Shown: in pieces, positions 30,591 through 40,864 of the stretch
Layout of the letters: each line of letters begins with the position of its first letter
Position numbering within the stretch: position 1 is the first letter of the stretch
NCBI GenBank assembly: GCA_963575745.1
Contig: CAUYUJ010006558.1
Location: 309,501-373,500, forward strand
Source of the DNA: Prorocentrum cordatum
Lineage: Eukaryota > Sar > Dinophyceae > Prorocentrales > Prorocentraceae
Direction of reading: 5' to 3'
Length of the DNA: 64,000 nt
The notes under the pieces: model-generated
Database searches by the model: none
The model's input: the letters and a program-made list of their open reading frames with translations, nothing else
Told to the model about the DNA's origin: nothing
Made by a program: the position numbers and the translations under genes

Positions 30591-31040
30591 GATTGAAATA
30601 CGAGCTGCGGGCCCCATAGGGAGGAGGCTCCGGCCTGAGACTCCCTGGCAATTCACTCACAAACGAGGCTCCCGCTCAAGATTTTCCCCGCACTCAAGCC
30701 TAAGAAGCCAAAAAAAAAAGACAAAAAAAAACAAAATCAACAGAAAAAACAAAAAAAAAAAAGGTAGAAATAAAAGCCTAAGAAGCCCAACGTGAATGAC
30801 CCGTCTCAGATTCGAACATGAGCTGCAGGCCCCATAAGGAGGGGGCTCCCGTCTGAGACTTCCTCGCAATTCACTCACAGACAAGGCTCCCGCTCGAAGC
30901 TCCCTCCATACTCAGACCTGAGAAGCCCCCCGAGAAGATGTCAATCACAATTTTGAGGATGACCAACCTCGGATTCGAACATGCGTGGCAGGTCCTATAC
31001 GGAGGGGGCTCCCGCCTGAGACTTCCTCGCAATTCACCGA
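30591..31040 (-). repeat. SINE-like repeat, three copies (possible tRNA origin)
   Basis: Three related ~110-bp units lie at about 30592-30690, 30803-30925 and 30965-31040 (shared: GGCCCCATA.GGAGG.GGCTCC, CTGAGACTTCCTCGCAATTCA). Read on the minus strand, units 2 and 3 contain GTTCGAATCC/T, which fits an RNA polymerase III B box, with CTCAGGCGGGAG about 35 nt before it as a weak A-box candidate. A-rich blocks (30705-30770) separate units 1 and 2. The tRNA origin is inferred from one motif and is uncertain. Confidence 0.4.
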
Positions 31041-31153
31041 TAGATCGGCGATGGGCCCTGATAGCAAATCCGCACGCTTCTTTTCGAGGCGGGCTATGGG
31101 GCCCCCATCAGCGATCAAGGGGCGATTCGGGGTCGATGCGTTCCTCCCTGAGC
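31041..31153. repeat. Dispersed repeat P, copy 1
   Basis: The ~113-bp sequence containing GATAGCAAATCCGCACGCTT and GGGGTCGATGCGTTCCTC recurs in direct orientation at 31788-31902. Confidence 0.85.
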
Positions 31154-31498
31154 CCAGGACAGCTCCAAGACAACCCAAATGAGGTCCACGAGGGCTCCTC
31201 GAGCAATGCAAACGAAATGTGTCAACTGTGACGGCTCTCCTCCTCCTGCTCCTCCTCCTCCTCCTCCTGCTCCTCCTCCTCCTCCTCCTGCTCCTCCTCC
31301 TCCTCCTCCTCCTCCTCCTGCTCCTCCTCCTCCTGCTCCTCCTTCTCTTCCTCGTCCGCCTCGAGGGGGGGGGCGTGGGGGCCTCGCCGTGTCGCGTGCG
31401 CGGGGCGCGCGCCCAAGGGGGACTTTTGAGGGAGGGGGCCTGACCCTCCCCCCCACCCTATGGGGGGGAAGGATCAAGGGGACTGGCTCGGGGGGGGC
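31154..31498. repeat. CTC/CCT trinucleotide microsatellite and GC-rich spacer
   Basis: TCC/TGC trinucleotides run from about 31218 to 31355 (poly-Leu, poly-Pro or poly-Glu in the frames, not genuine proteins). A G/C-rich spacer with G- and C-runs follows. Confidence 0.85.
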
Positions 31499-31787
31499 TG
31501 AGATCATGGGCTTCCAGCCTGCCATCCTCCACAACGATGAGTTCCACCAAGTAAACATATCTCCCCGGAACTCCATCCCAGGGCGCGCACAAGCGCGGGC
31601 GAGGATCCCCGGAACTCCATTCCAGGTAGATGCGCCGGCGCGGGTCCCCAGAGCTCCATCCCAGGCTATGCCCGGGCGCGGGCGAGGGCCCGATGATCAG
31701 GTATAGGACCTGTTGGGCGTGCTGCCTTGTGAACAGGAGATCGTGCACTGGGGGGAACATCGAGCTGGAATCGGCGATGCATCACTG
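31499..31787. repeat. Dispersed repeat Q, copy 1, ending in an LTR-like fragment
   Basis: Positions 31499-31750 recur at 31969-32216 (~470 bp offset). Q has internal GGAACTCCAT(C/T)CCAGG repeats. Its last ~48 bp (31703-31750, TAGGACCTGTTGGGCGTG) are the start of the longer repeat at 32181-32377 and 58271-58475, here cut short. Confidence 0.8.
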
Positions 31788-32180
31788 ATAGATCGGAAAT
31801 AGGCCCTGATAGCAAATCCGCACGCTTCTTTTTGAGGCGGGCTATGGGGCACCCATCAGCGATCAAGGGGCGATTCGGGGTCGATGCGTTCCTCTCTGAG
31901 CCTATCCCTCCTGACCCTGCCCCTGCCCTCCCTGCCTTTCTCCCGACGTACTCTAAAACACCCTTTCTGAGATCATGGGCTTCCAGCCTGCCATCCTCCA
32001 CAACGATGAGTTCCACCAAATAAACATATCTCCCCGGAACTCCATCCCAGGGCGCGCACAAGCGCGGGCGAGGATCCCCGGAACTCCATTCCGGGTAGAT
32101 GCGCCGGCGCGGGCCCCCAGAGCTCCATCCCAGGCTATGTCTGGGCGCGAGCGAAGGCCCCCAGCTGAGAAAATTGTCGA
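31788..32180. repeat. Repeats P and Q, second copies
   Basis: P copy 2 spans 31788-31902 and Q copy 2 begins at 31969. Between them is a short T/C-rich stretch. Together with the first copies this is a local segmental duplication with different offsets for P (~748 bp) and Q (~470 bp). Confidence 0.8.
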
Positions 32181-32400
32181 TAGGATCTGTTAGGCACGTT
32201 GCCTTATGTACAGGAGATTGTGCACTGTAGCAGACATAGAATGCCATGTGTGTACCGTCGTGAGCACGTTGGCTCAAGTCACGCGAGCAGTAAAATATAC
32301 CCATCTTGATTGCCATTAGTTCATATAGCTTTCGCTTCAAAGCTTATCCCAGGTTCACGATTTTCATCAGAATCTGGAGCTTGGTAGCCGAGCCAGTTGG
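32181..32400 (+). repeat. Possible copia 5' LTR with primer-binding site
   Basis: 32181-32377 is ~80% similar by eye to 58271-58475, on the same strand (shared: GCAGACATAGAATGCCATGT, TTAGTTCATATAGCTTTCGC). Read from TGTTAGGCA (32188) it has a copia-LTR-like start. Just after it, 32382-32400 (TGGTAGCCGAGCCAG) resembles a primer-binding site for initiator-tRNA-Met, and Gag remnants follow. A matching 3' LTR is missing after 50090, so the LTR call is tentative. Confidence 0.4.
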
Positions 32401-33936
32401 CTCCCTTCCTTCTGGCTTCTTCTCGGCCTCAGGACATACTACATCTTCGACGGTCCACTGCACCAACGAGATTTTCATCACATTGTGTTTTGAGATATTG
32501 GTTTGCAGAGATCACGACTAAGTTCATTACCACACACGCGGACGTTGGATCAGACAGTCTATTTTACGAAGTTTGGTTTCAAAGATGTTGGATTCACCCC
32601 AGACTACCCCTCTCTCTCAAGCAGTGCTTCAAAGACATACCGCCTGGCTGGCGCCCACGCGCCTATCCGAGTCGTGAATATATAGAGAAGCACTGGAGAT
32701 ATGGAGTCGCCTGACGCGCTTAGAGAAGGACCAACTCGGTGCGGCAGTAATGAGCAGACTGGAAGGCCCCGCACTCAGAGCAGCACAATATTTACGCGTC
32801 AACCGACTGAATCAAGCAGGCAATGTTGTGAATCATCGAGGCATTGATGCAGTTAGTCTTCCACGAATACCAGCCGTCATTGACCAAGGAATTGAAATGG
32901 CTCCTGTACAACATAGTGGCATCAAGATTCTGACCGACCGGCTCTTTGAGATGTACGGATTGGATGATCAAGATCTGGCCTGGACGTCGTTGGATCGATT
33001 CTGTACGTTGCGTCAAAGACCGAATCAAGATTTCATCTCCTATTGGTTCGACTGGGACCACTTGCACGAAGAAGCTGAACGACCTGGTGGATTACAGATG
33101 GGCGAGTCAGCCAATGCATAGCTTTTCTGGTCAAGAACTACGCTTCCCGATGAGGTCCTCGCAGATCTGGGCTTGAACGTCAACGGAGATCTCAACAGGT
33201 GGCCCGAGACGGTTCAGCTGCAGTTCAAAATGAGCATGAACGAGTTGGCAGTAAATGGGCAGCACGCAGGATATGAGAACTACTACGAGGATCCCGATTC
33301 TTGGTCTGGAGATTACGACTACGACTGCGACAATTACTACGACGATGATCACGACTACTACGACGAATGGTACGATGAGGACGAGCGGCAAGAGAACGAT
33401 GATTAGTATGACAACAACGGAGATCAAGGCGAACGTGGAGGAGCAACACCAACATCAGGAGGATCAACATCGCCACTACCAACACCATCTGCGCCGGAAG
33501 AGGACTATTGGCAAACGGACGCGGCAAAGGATCAAGCAACAAAGGAAAAGGCAAGGACGACAAAGGCGGCAAAGGCGGCAAGGGTGGCAAGAGACGACAG
33601 GGAGATCAATGTACCATATGCGGCTCAAGATGGCACAGCTCGGACACATGCCCGCTCAAAGACGGCCAGAATGGCGACAACGCATACCAGACGGACGAGC
33701 AGCATGACGAGAAGTACTATGATCAAGGACGAGGTTGCCGCAGAGGAGATCGAAAAGGCAAAAGGCGTGGCAATGGAAAAGGAGATGATCGAGATCGACA
33801 GCGCGGAGAGCTTGACTTTCAGCGACGCGATGCCCCACGTTTTGGCAGAAGCGACTCTCGGCAGCGACCGCAGAAGAGCAAAGGACGTGGCAGGAAAGGC
33901 TTTTGATCGAAGGGAAAAGGATACGATCGGCGGCGG
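32401..33936 (+). pseudogene. Copia-like Gag with zinc knuckle
   Basis: Fragments in different frames give a Gag: DIPPGWRPRAYPSREY (about 32638), MSRLEGPALRAAQYL (32750), then GIDAVSLPRI and MYGLDDQDLAWTSLDRF (about 32950-33000), and NVNGDLNRWPETVQLQFK (about 33178). An acidic Tyr/Asp tract follows (33270-33400). A Gly/Lys-rich basic stretch precedes a nucleocapsid zinc knuckle, CTICGSRWHSSDTC (C-X2-C-X4-H-X4-C, about 33610-33651). Copia Gag forms the particle and packages RNA through the knuckle. At least four frame changes are needed to read it. Confidence 0.7.
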
Positions 33937-34675
33937 CAAGGGTTTTTTGTCGAGAATCAAATCGCGGAGATGAGGCATATGGTAGCTACGCGACTTTGCC
34001 GGCCACTCACGAACACGGAGAACCAGACAGCCAAGCACCAGCGGCAAGACATGCAGACACATGCGGCATCCAGCAGACCAAGCAGCAGGACACTATCGTC
34101 AGGACCCCGCTCTCTGCAGGAGCTTGTCAGTTTGTACCCACTTCGGCATCTACTGACACGACGCCGCCGAGGAAAGGATCAGCGTATGATGATATCTTGG
34201 GCAGTAGAGAAAGAGCCACAACTGGACAGGGACAACCACGGCATCCACCTGGGTTAGGCCCAATCGCTACTGTAACAGGAGCGGCTAGCTCGAGCTTCTC
34301 AGCATCGTCGAGCTCGGTTTCAGCCACTGCGACTATTCCACCTACCTCGGTATCAACCTGTTACAAGTGCTTCTCTGTGGCAGTCGGGGCATGTGGCATA
34401 TTCTCTCGCTCGTTTTGTATCTGTCATGGTTTCAAGGGGCACTTGATGGTGATTTGTTCTTCTTGCTTGGATGTTTCAGCAACTCGTCAGCAACGGCATC
34501 ATCAGCAGCAAGAGGCACAGTCGCCTGGGACATCCTCTCTACGGCAGACGGCGCCGAACTCCGATGATACGACGACTAGCTGGATGTTGGTACCACGACC
34601 GGACGATTTACAGAATCAAGAAGATACGAAGGAGTTCACGGCACTACCAGAACTTCTGGCAATCCTTTCAAGAAT
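33937..34675 (+). other. Copia gag-to-protease spacer
   Basis: Ser/Thr/Pro-rich frames (SSSFSASSSSVSATATIPP near 34270-34340) and a short Cys-containing stretch (CYKCFSVAVGACGIFS) that hints at a degraded zinc site. No catalytic motif. It lies between the knuckle and the protease within the element. Confidence 0.4.
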
Positions 34676-35295
34676 TTGGCAGTGATCAACGGAGTTTGCG
34701 TTATCGGCCTCATTGTGGATCCTGGAGCAGCTCGGGGTCTTATGGGAAGTGCGACTCTTCGTGAGATCTTTGAGACGCTACTACGACCCCGAGGCTTGAT
34801 GAAGCATGTGATGTGGTATCGCTCGAAGAAAAGTTTACTGGCATCTCTTCTCAGCCCCAGCACAGTATCGGCATTTGTGTGATTCCGATTGGTTTGGTTG
34901 GAATGAATAACGCCTATTTCTCCTGCGACGTCATCGCAGGTCAGTCAGTAAACTGCTCTGGACTCATTCCATTACAGACGCTACTACGACATGGCAGTGT
35001 AATTGCATGCGGACATTTTCAGAATCAAGATGGACTTTCGGGATTGAGGCTCAGCAATGGCGAGATGTGTTCGCAGAGGATTCTTCTGACCGACTCATCA
35101 CACTACCTACTTCCGATCGACTACTTCGACAAGGAGAAGAACGACGTGTGGAACAAGACCATCCTTCAGCACCAGCAAGAGATCGACGAAGGAACACGAC
35201 ATCAAGGACAGCATAAACACGGCGTCACCCTCATATCCATGATTGAAGGCGACGATCGAGCACCACGCGAGGATTCAGGGACTCATTTTCTCTGA
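34676..35295 (+). pseudogene. Copia-like aspartic protease
   Basis: GLIVDPGAARGLMGSATLRE (about 34706-34765) resembles the flap-and-catalytic region of dinoflagellate copia proteases, with DPG in place of the usual DTG/DSG. After a frame change near 34820 the fold continues: HSIGICVIPIGLVGMNNAYF, SCDVIAGQSVNCSGLIPLQT, NGEMCSQRILLTDSSHYLLPID. The protease would cut the Gag-Pol polyprotein. The frame shift and the Pro substitution argue against activity. Confidence 0.55.
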
Positions 35296-36240
35296 GTCCG
35301 GGACATGACGTAAAAATGTTCGCTCCAGACACTCTCTCTGCATTCTCATCTACTACGCGCAGATACTACCGAGATTGGCAAGCTCTCTCCTCGAAGGAAT
35401 CCTTCTCACTGTGGAATGGCGAACCACTCTTTCCCTCACATCTACTTCCAGAGGAGTTGGCAATTGCGAAAGCGGAATTCAACGCGATTCCAAACTGTTC
35501 TACACGACCTACACCTGGCTACCGGTCATCACGCCCGAGAACTACGACGATTTCGAGGCAGCAATGACCAAAGGACCCCACTGCGGATATCCAATTATGT
35601 GGGGTTGGTGTTAAGGTTCATCCTATCTATCTCTTTATATGGCTTCTCTACATTTCCTGTGTGCAGTGCTATTTCCAATGGGTTTGCGCTACGGATTGGA
35701 CCTCAAACACCGACCTCACCAACTTAAGTTGCAGAAAGAGGACAGAACCTTCAAGCCGAGAGTTACGACGATGGAGCCACGATGCAAGTATTGGAGTCAT
35801 ATGGGCACCAGCCGCGACATCGAGGACACCATGGCACTACGCGAGTCAGAACTACCCATGCTGAATTCCATGACATCGCACACTGTCAAGATCAAGCAAG
35901 ACTTTCGAGACAATCTCGTGGAAAATCCTAGATCTTCGAGTATTTGGACCAAGTCTCCACTGTCAGCTCTACTTGGTCATCCAGCATAGTCTGAACATCG
36001 TTATAATACTTGCATGTGTGCGTTCTCTAATGAGAAGGATGGCAGAAGGAATAAGAAGGACCCTTCATTAGTTTCCATTTTCTGCCTCAGTTCTGATGTG
36101 AAGCGTTGCAGCTGCAAGAAGGAGCAGATGCACCTACAAGGCTACGACAAGGAGGCCCATCAGAAAAAACGGCAGCGGCAGCAATGTTCTCAAATAAGGT
36201 CTGCGTGGCACACTGCAAGGACATCATGAAACAGCCTGGG
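35296..36240 (+). pseudogene. Methyltransferase-like module of the copia element
   Basis: Read across three frames: LPVITPENYDDFEAAM (about 35523), GLRYGLDLKHRPHQLKLQK (35682), VTTMEPRCKYWSHMG (35763), SELPMLNSMTSHT (about 35850), NLVENPRSSSIWTKSP (about 35910), then CMCAFSNEKDGRRNKKD (36014) and VKRCSCKKEQMHLQGYD. The order PRC..., ENP.SS..W, then a basic DGRRNKK block resembles motifs IV, VI and VIII of cytosine-5 methyltransferases and parallels the modules at 17.9-18.2 kb and 37.1-37.85 kb. Motif I is degraded. The function is inferred from motif order only. Confidence 0.45.
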
Positions 36241-36630
36241 ACTACACTCAACAAATTTTCCGGAACGTCCCCAGCAGCAGCGGATGATGAAGCGGACGAT
36301 AAAGCGCGGACACCTCTTCCACCAGCAGGACCCAAGTCTTTAGGTGATCTCATGGAGGAGTTCGAGAGCGTCGACACCAGCAGCATTAAGATGACTCTCT
36401 CCATCTTCAAGCCGTAGGAACAACAATGGATCAAGGCATCGATTCTCTCCATCATGGATCATACGTTGAATTCTGGTATTCCTGGAGCACCTTCAGGTCG
36501 AAAACTGATGGCCCCCAGCGCGAAGGCACTTCAACAAGATGGAGCTCGAGTCCTACAATATACCTATGATGAGGTTTTCACGACCAATTCGATGGCATTT
36601 AAAGGCTACAGGCCAGAGGCACATAAGTTT
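36241..36630 (+). pseudogene. Copia-like pre-integrase region
   Basis: Two frames carry a low-complexity linker (PAAADDEADDKARTPLPPAGP) and MAPSAKALQQDGARVLQYTYDE-type sequence ending in PEAHKFE at 36631. The reading continues after the DIRS/Ngaro insertion with EAALVNPEDNKDRIRFLGNE (43792 onward), showing the insertion split one continuous coding sequence. Confidence 0.55.
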
Positions 36631-36755
36631 GAGGGCGGACCGTTTTCGTGCAGACTCTTCTACATCATGCGGCGTGCAGCAACTGATGAGATCACGACTC
36701 TCACGAACGCTTTACAAACTGGCGGGAGCCTCTGAAAAGCTTCTCCAGGGACCCT
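36631..36755 (-). repeat. Split direct repeat B2
   Basis: This ~125-bp sequence is repeated at 36902-37026 (271 bp away) with only a few mismatches. It forms the outer 3' end of the DIRS/Ngaro-like element and joins copia sequence at TTTGAGG. Confidence 0.85.
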
Positions 36756-36816
36756 CTTTATAAGGTCAGGGATACAAGGGTTGGGCTTGTGCAGAGGTCA
36801 CAAGAAGAATTGGGCG

Positions 36817-36905
36817 GGAAAATTTTGAGCAGAAATGGGCAGCGGTGCAACCCAGCTCGCAACTCCCACTACGTTATCATTCCAACCCCAGACAGTGCCA
36901 TGAGG
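36817..36905 (-). repeat. Split direct repeat A2
   Basis: This ~89-bp repeat matches 43705-43793 (A1) with about ten differences. It includes CAGCGGTGCAACCCAGCTCG and ends CAGTGCCATGAGG. It abuts B1 in the order expected for a circular-junction copy. Confidence 0.85.
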
Positions 36906-37026
36906 GCGGACCGTTTTCGTGCAGACTCTTCTATATCATGCGGCGTGCAGCAACTGATGAGATCACGACTCTCACGAACGCTTTACAAACTGGCGGGAGC
37001 CTCTGAAAAGCTTCTCCAGAGACCCA
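36902..37026 (-). repeat. Split direct repeat B1
   Basis: Second copy of B2, directly joined to A2 at TGAGGGCGG. The A2/B1 junction would recreate the element's circle junction used by the recombinase. Confidence 0.85.
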
Positions 37027-37104
37027 AATCCACTAAGTGCCCAAGACCATTCACGCCCTGGAACGACCAAGGAGTTAAATTCGGCCCTGACCAGAAAATC
37101 GAGC

Positions 37105-37850
37105 CACGTGACTGTCGTGAAAAATTTCGGCGAACTTTTTACACAAGGGAAGGGGGCAAAGCTGGGCAATTAGGGTCCAGAACTTTCCGTCCGGGGCTTT
37201 GCCAGACAGCTCGAGATGCGGGCGGCCCGTTCTTGAGCATACACCCCTATCAGAAAATTTAAGAGGCCCGAGAGACCTACAACACTCTTCAGGAATATCA
37301 CACAGCATGAATTTAGTTGCCTTTCTCCACCGGGTCCCAAACTGGCAGAAGTCAGCTCTGCGTGTAGAAACACGCGGGTGGGCGGACAGCCTCAGTACTT
37401 CAGGCAGGATCCAGAACATGGAAGTGAGAGTTCTCAATGATGCACGGAATCTTCATTCTCAGGCACAGACGGAACAGCTTGATAGTGAACCGAGTCAAGA
37501 TGTTGCCAACTCTCACTTTCTCCAAGTCTGCGGCGCTGAGGTTGTCGAGTCCCCACGGGTGTTGGTTTGAGCGAAGAGGCGGAGGACACCCGCGACGCGC
37601 TCGGCTTAAAGACTGACACGGTGTTGCAATCATCACTCCCCTGACTTTGCCAGTCCGAACTCTATTCGGAACAATATGCTGATTCTTTTTCTGTAGTAGA
37701 TCGCGGTCTGGGCCGAACACGATATCTGTCTTGGTCGGCCGACCTCCTTTTTTAGCTACTTCGGCCGAGACGCCCCCGCAGCCGGCGTAGACGCCCTCAA
37801 AATCCCAGACCGCGGAAGCGAGGAGGCTGCGGGGACGGCCAGGCCGTCCA
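37105..37850 (-). pseudogene. Cytosine-5 methyltransferase-like domain (DIRS element)
   Basis: In the minus-strand frame ending at 37400: FEGVYAGCGGVSAEVAKKG resembles motif I, VRGVMIATPCQSLSRARRG holds the PCQ of motif IV with the catalytic Cys, and MKIPCIIENS fits motif VI (ENV/ENP). After a frame change near 37420 come CQFGTRWRKATKFMLCDI (motif VIII-like) and WTLIAQLCPLPLCKKFAEIF (motif X-like GN.VP..LA..IA). No target-recognition domain is evident. Retrotransposon-borne cytosine methyltransferases have been reported in dinoflagellates, so the call is plausible. One frameshift breaks this copy. Confidence 0.6.
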
Positions 37851-37989
37851 GGAAGACACGCCGAAGGTTGTGATCGCACCACATCGCGAACTTCTGGAAG
37901 CTCTGGGGAAGGCGCTGCCACTGCGCCTGGACTCGACCTCCCTTCTCGTAGCGGGCGACGCTCTTGTGGCTGCCCCACCTGCCGCGCTT

Positions 37990-38774
37990 CATGATCTCGT
38001 CGAGCGTCCCCCTCAGCTGCAGGCGGTCCCACGATCGCCGCTGTGTCTGAGCTGGTAGGGCAACAGCTCGGGCAGCCCGAGCCGCTGGCAGGCGGTCTTG
38101 AACTGCTTCAGGTAGCCCGCGTAGCTGTAGTCGAACAGGGGCGCGTCGCCCCCCTTCCCGCGCTTCAAGTCGACGAGCAGCTGCGTGGTCCACGCGTCCT
38201 CCTTGTCCCAATCCACGGTGTCGTCGTAGATCCCCACCTTGGTGGGCCGCAGCTCCTCGGACGGCCGGATGACGAAGGTCCAGTGTGGCCCCACGTTCGC
38301 CGACGGCGGGATCAGCCACTTCGCCTTCAGCTCGTGGATCTCGCCTGGGCGCCCGTAGGTCACGAGGGCAATCGGCGTCTCGATCGCCATCGTGCGAAAG
38401 CCCGCGCGGGCCAGCTTGGCCATCGCCGCCGCCCACGCAGGGCGCGCCTCCGGGAGGCGGGACTGCCCAGGTGCCAGGCGGTCCCAACCCTGGAGGGCAC
38501 GGTGGGCTCGAGGGAGCCGACGCGTGCCAGCCCGCCCAAAACTCTGGGCGGAGCCCCTTGATGGCCGCCAGCAGGTAGTGCCCGACGCTGCCGTCCATCC
38601 CGTTGAAGAACCGCTCGTCGAACACCTCTATCAGCGCGTAGTCGATGTCCTCCGGGGAGTTGAGCGAGAGCCCGAGCCTCACGCAGTCCCGCTCGAACTC
38701 CCCCATCACCTCGATATACTGCTTGTCTACTGCGTCCGTCGCCCGCAGCCTTCGTCTCGAGGAACGAAAAAAGG

Positions 38775-38827
<53 letters not shown>

Positions 38828-39170
38828 AAAAAAAATTATAAAAAAAAAATGAAAAAAAAAAAGATAAAACAAAAGGAAATCAAAAAAAAATAAAAAAAAA
38901 AAAAAGAAAAGCGGCCAAAAAACAGGGGTGTCGGCCTCCAGCGAGAAGCGCTCCTGCCTGGCCAGCGTCGCGCTCAACCTCCTCGTCTTGGCCGGCTGCG
39001 ACGTCGGCACGCTCCGCGGCAGGCGGGCCACCAAACGTTGCTTGGTCGGCCGGGGCGCCAGCGCCTTCTCGCGGGCACAGCGGCCGTTGCTGGGAAGCCG
39101 CCGCGCCTCCCGCCGCCCCGAGCTGGCTGCAGCCTCGGGCGGCGAGGTCGCCATCCTTCACCCGTCGCGG
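37990..39170 (-). pseudogene. Tyrosine recombinase of the DIRS element
   Basis: Read on the minus strand: an N-terminal SAM-like part (TRRLSATLARQERFSLEA), a T-rich interruption at 38930-38765, then DKQYIEVMGEFERDCVRLGL and HYLLAAIKGLRPEFW. The catalytic part has ALVTYGRPGEIHELK (Arg), RPTKVGIYDDTV (Lys), GLPELLPYQLRHSG (the His/Arg box) and, in the next frame, MKRGRWGSHKSVARYEKGGR with the GRW and the likely nucleophile Tyr. This enzyme would integrate the circular cDNA without a target duplication. Frame changes occur near 38430 and 38040. Confidence 0.7.
38765..38930 (-). other. Intron-like polypyrimidine insertion in recombinase
   Basis: About 165 bp, nearly all A on plus (T on the coding strand), sits between two parts of the recombinase and ends on the coding strand in TTCGTTCCTCGAG before coding sequence resumes. 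The composition fits a polypyrimidine tract plus AG acceptor. The donor could not be fixed. Poly(A) insertion or assembly artefact are alternatives. Confidence 0.4.
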
Positions 39171-39189
39171 TCCAGGCTCATATCGCCGC

Positions 39190-39909
39190 GACGGCCCGTC
39201 TGCAGGATTGAGCTCAGATGGCAACCACCGAACATGGCAACGGATGTTCCTGGCCAGGCACAGAGCACACCACCTCCGACAGCAGATAGTCATTCCGAAA
39301 TCGGAGGCCCTCCCCTTGCAGAAGGCCAGGATCTGGCCCAAGTTGTCACCCAAGAACACGACGTGACGGCCTTCGATCCCAGGACGTTTCACGAGCCGAC
39401 GCAGGGCCCAAATCATCCCCTTAGCCTCCAGAGCGTGAATGGGCTCCTTCCGGGTGAACCTTCCAGAGCACACGAACTTCCAGGGGGGCCTTGAGGATCC
39501 AATCGGGGCTGATGTCGGGGAACTCGGGGTCATCCTCCCGGAACTCGTCGGGGTCGTTAGTGCCCTTGGGAACGTAGATAGTGAGCTTGTCCCCCAGGGC
39601 ATCTCGAGGACCTGCAAGAGCATGAGCCCGATGAGACATATCCTGGCGCACCCGGAACCTCAGCCGCTCGTCGACCCCCCCCACCTCTTTCACATTTTTC
39701 TGGCCCCAGATACTCTCGACCACTCCCCATCCTGTAGGGCAGGCGTCCGTCGCCACGACCTCGCAGTGCCAGGGCAGCTTCCACTGAGCACAGGCGAAGG
39801 GAAGTAACGCACGCGCTGCACTAAGCTCGGCCCGCACGGAGGGCCACAGGTCGACCTGCTCACCACCAACGTTCCTCATGAACTGGAAGGTCGCAGACAA
39901 AACCGACAA
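39190..39909 (-). pseudogene. RNase H of the DIRS element
   Basis: On the minus strand: VDLWPSVRAELSAARALLPF then EVVATDACPTGWGVVES (first Asp). After a frame change near 39470 come IHALEAKGMIWALRRL (Glu), VVFLGDNLGQILAFCKG (Asp) and CHVRWLPSELNPADGPSRR. The WLPSELNPADGPSR signature is typical of RNase H domains in DIRS-like elements. It lies directly after the RT thumb region. Confidence 0.75.
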
Positions 39910-40864
39910 CAGAGGGCGGCGGAGTATGAAAATAATGCGAGGTGGCCTACAGTCGACTCCAGCTGGTGTCCCGACGCCGCCCCTCGGTCCAGCAGCCAGG
40001 TGAGCAAGCTATCAATCTTCCACATTCTCCGCAAGGCGGTGGCCACCGTACCGGAGCGGTCCTCGATCGCCACGCCCAGGATCTCGGCATCATGATGGGC
40101 ATGAGTGTGCTCATGGGTGGACAGGCCGACATCGTCGAGCGCGTCACAGGCCTGGTCCTTCAGAGTCTGCACCCCCTCCCGCTGGCCACCCAGGAACCCC
40201 GCATTGTCGACGTAGACGTAGTGGAGGGGTTGCCCGCCGGAAGTGATCAAGCGCGAGCCGCCAAACGTCTGGAGCCGACGGTCGGCGGGCGCGCCCGTCG
40301 CGGTCTCCACCTGCTCGGCGGCCGCTTCCTGCACCAGGTAGAGAGACCGCTTGAAGCCCATCGGGGGCACAGCGAAGCAAGGATGCACCCAACGGTCAGG
40401 CGCCAGTCTCTCCCCCTCGGCCTCGTGGATGCAAAGTTCCTCCGCCAGCAGGGGCGGCGGCGCGAAGTACCGGCTCAGCTCCACGTCGATCTTGAACTGG
40501 TAGAAGGCGTCCTGCACGTCCCCCGTGCCGACGAAGATCTCGGCGTCGTCGTCGACCTCGATCAGGCCCAGGGACTCGGCAGTCGCCAACTCGACCCCTG
40601 GCGGGTCACGAAACCGACGGTTGCTGCGGCGAGCGTCCACCACCAGCCGCTGCTTCCCCGACTTCTTCTTGACGCAGAACACGGTGGCGCGCTCCTTCGA
40701 CGAAGTACACCACCGTAGGACGCCAATAGACTCCAGTCTGCGGACAAACTTGATGCACGCCTCACGGTCGCTCGACAGGTTGCGGTCCATGTGGGGCGTG
40801 ATAAGCTCCGAGTTGTCCGCCAGCTCTCAAACTTAAGTATCCGATCTGACCATGCGCTCTTCAA
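39876..40864 (-). pseudogene. Reverse transcriptase of the DIRS element
   Basis: The minus-strand frame contains HMDRNLSSDREACIKFVRRL, then fingers (VFCVKKKSGKQRLVVDARRS), palm motif A (GDVQDAFYQFKI), motif B (CFAVPPMGFKRSLYLVQE), and YVYVDNAGFLG as motif C. There the usual YxDD is YVDN, so the second catalytic Asp is replaced by Asn. The connection segment ends in HLALFSYSAALC, where the frame is lost near 39905. The main frame of ~305 residues is otherwise open. Confidence 0.75.

Noticed and set aside
31218-31355. Poly-Leu, poly-Pro and poly-Glu frames
   Set aside because: Trinucleotide microsatellite read in several frames.
39876-40790. Plus-strand ORFs of ~250 codons opposite the RT and other minus-strand DIRS genes
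   Set aside because: They are antisense shadows of GC-rich coding sequence; the conserved RT motifs are on the minus strand.
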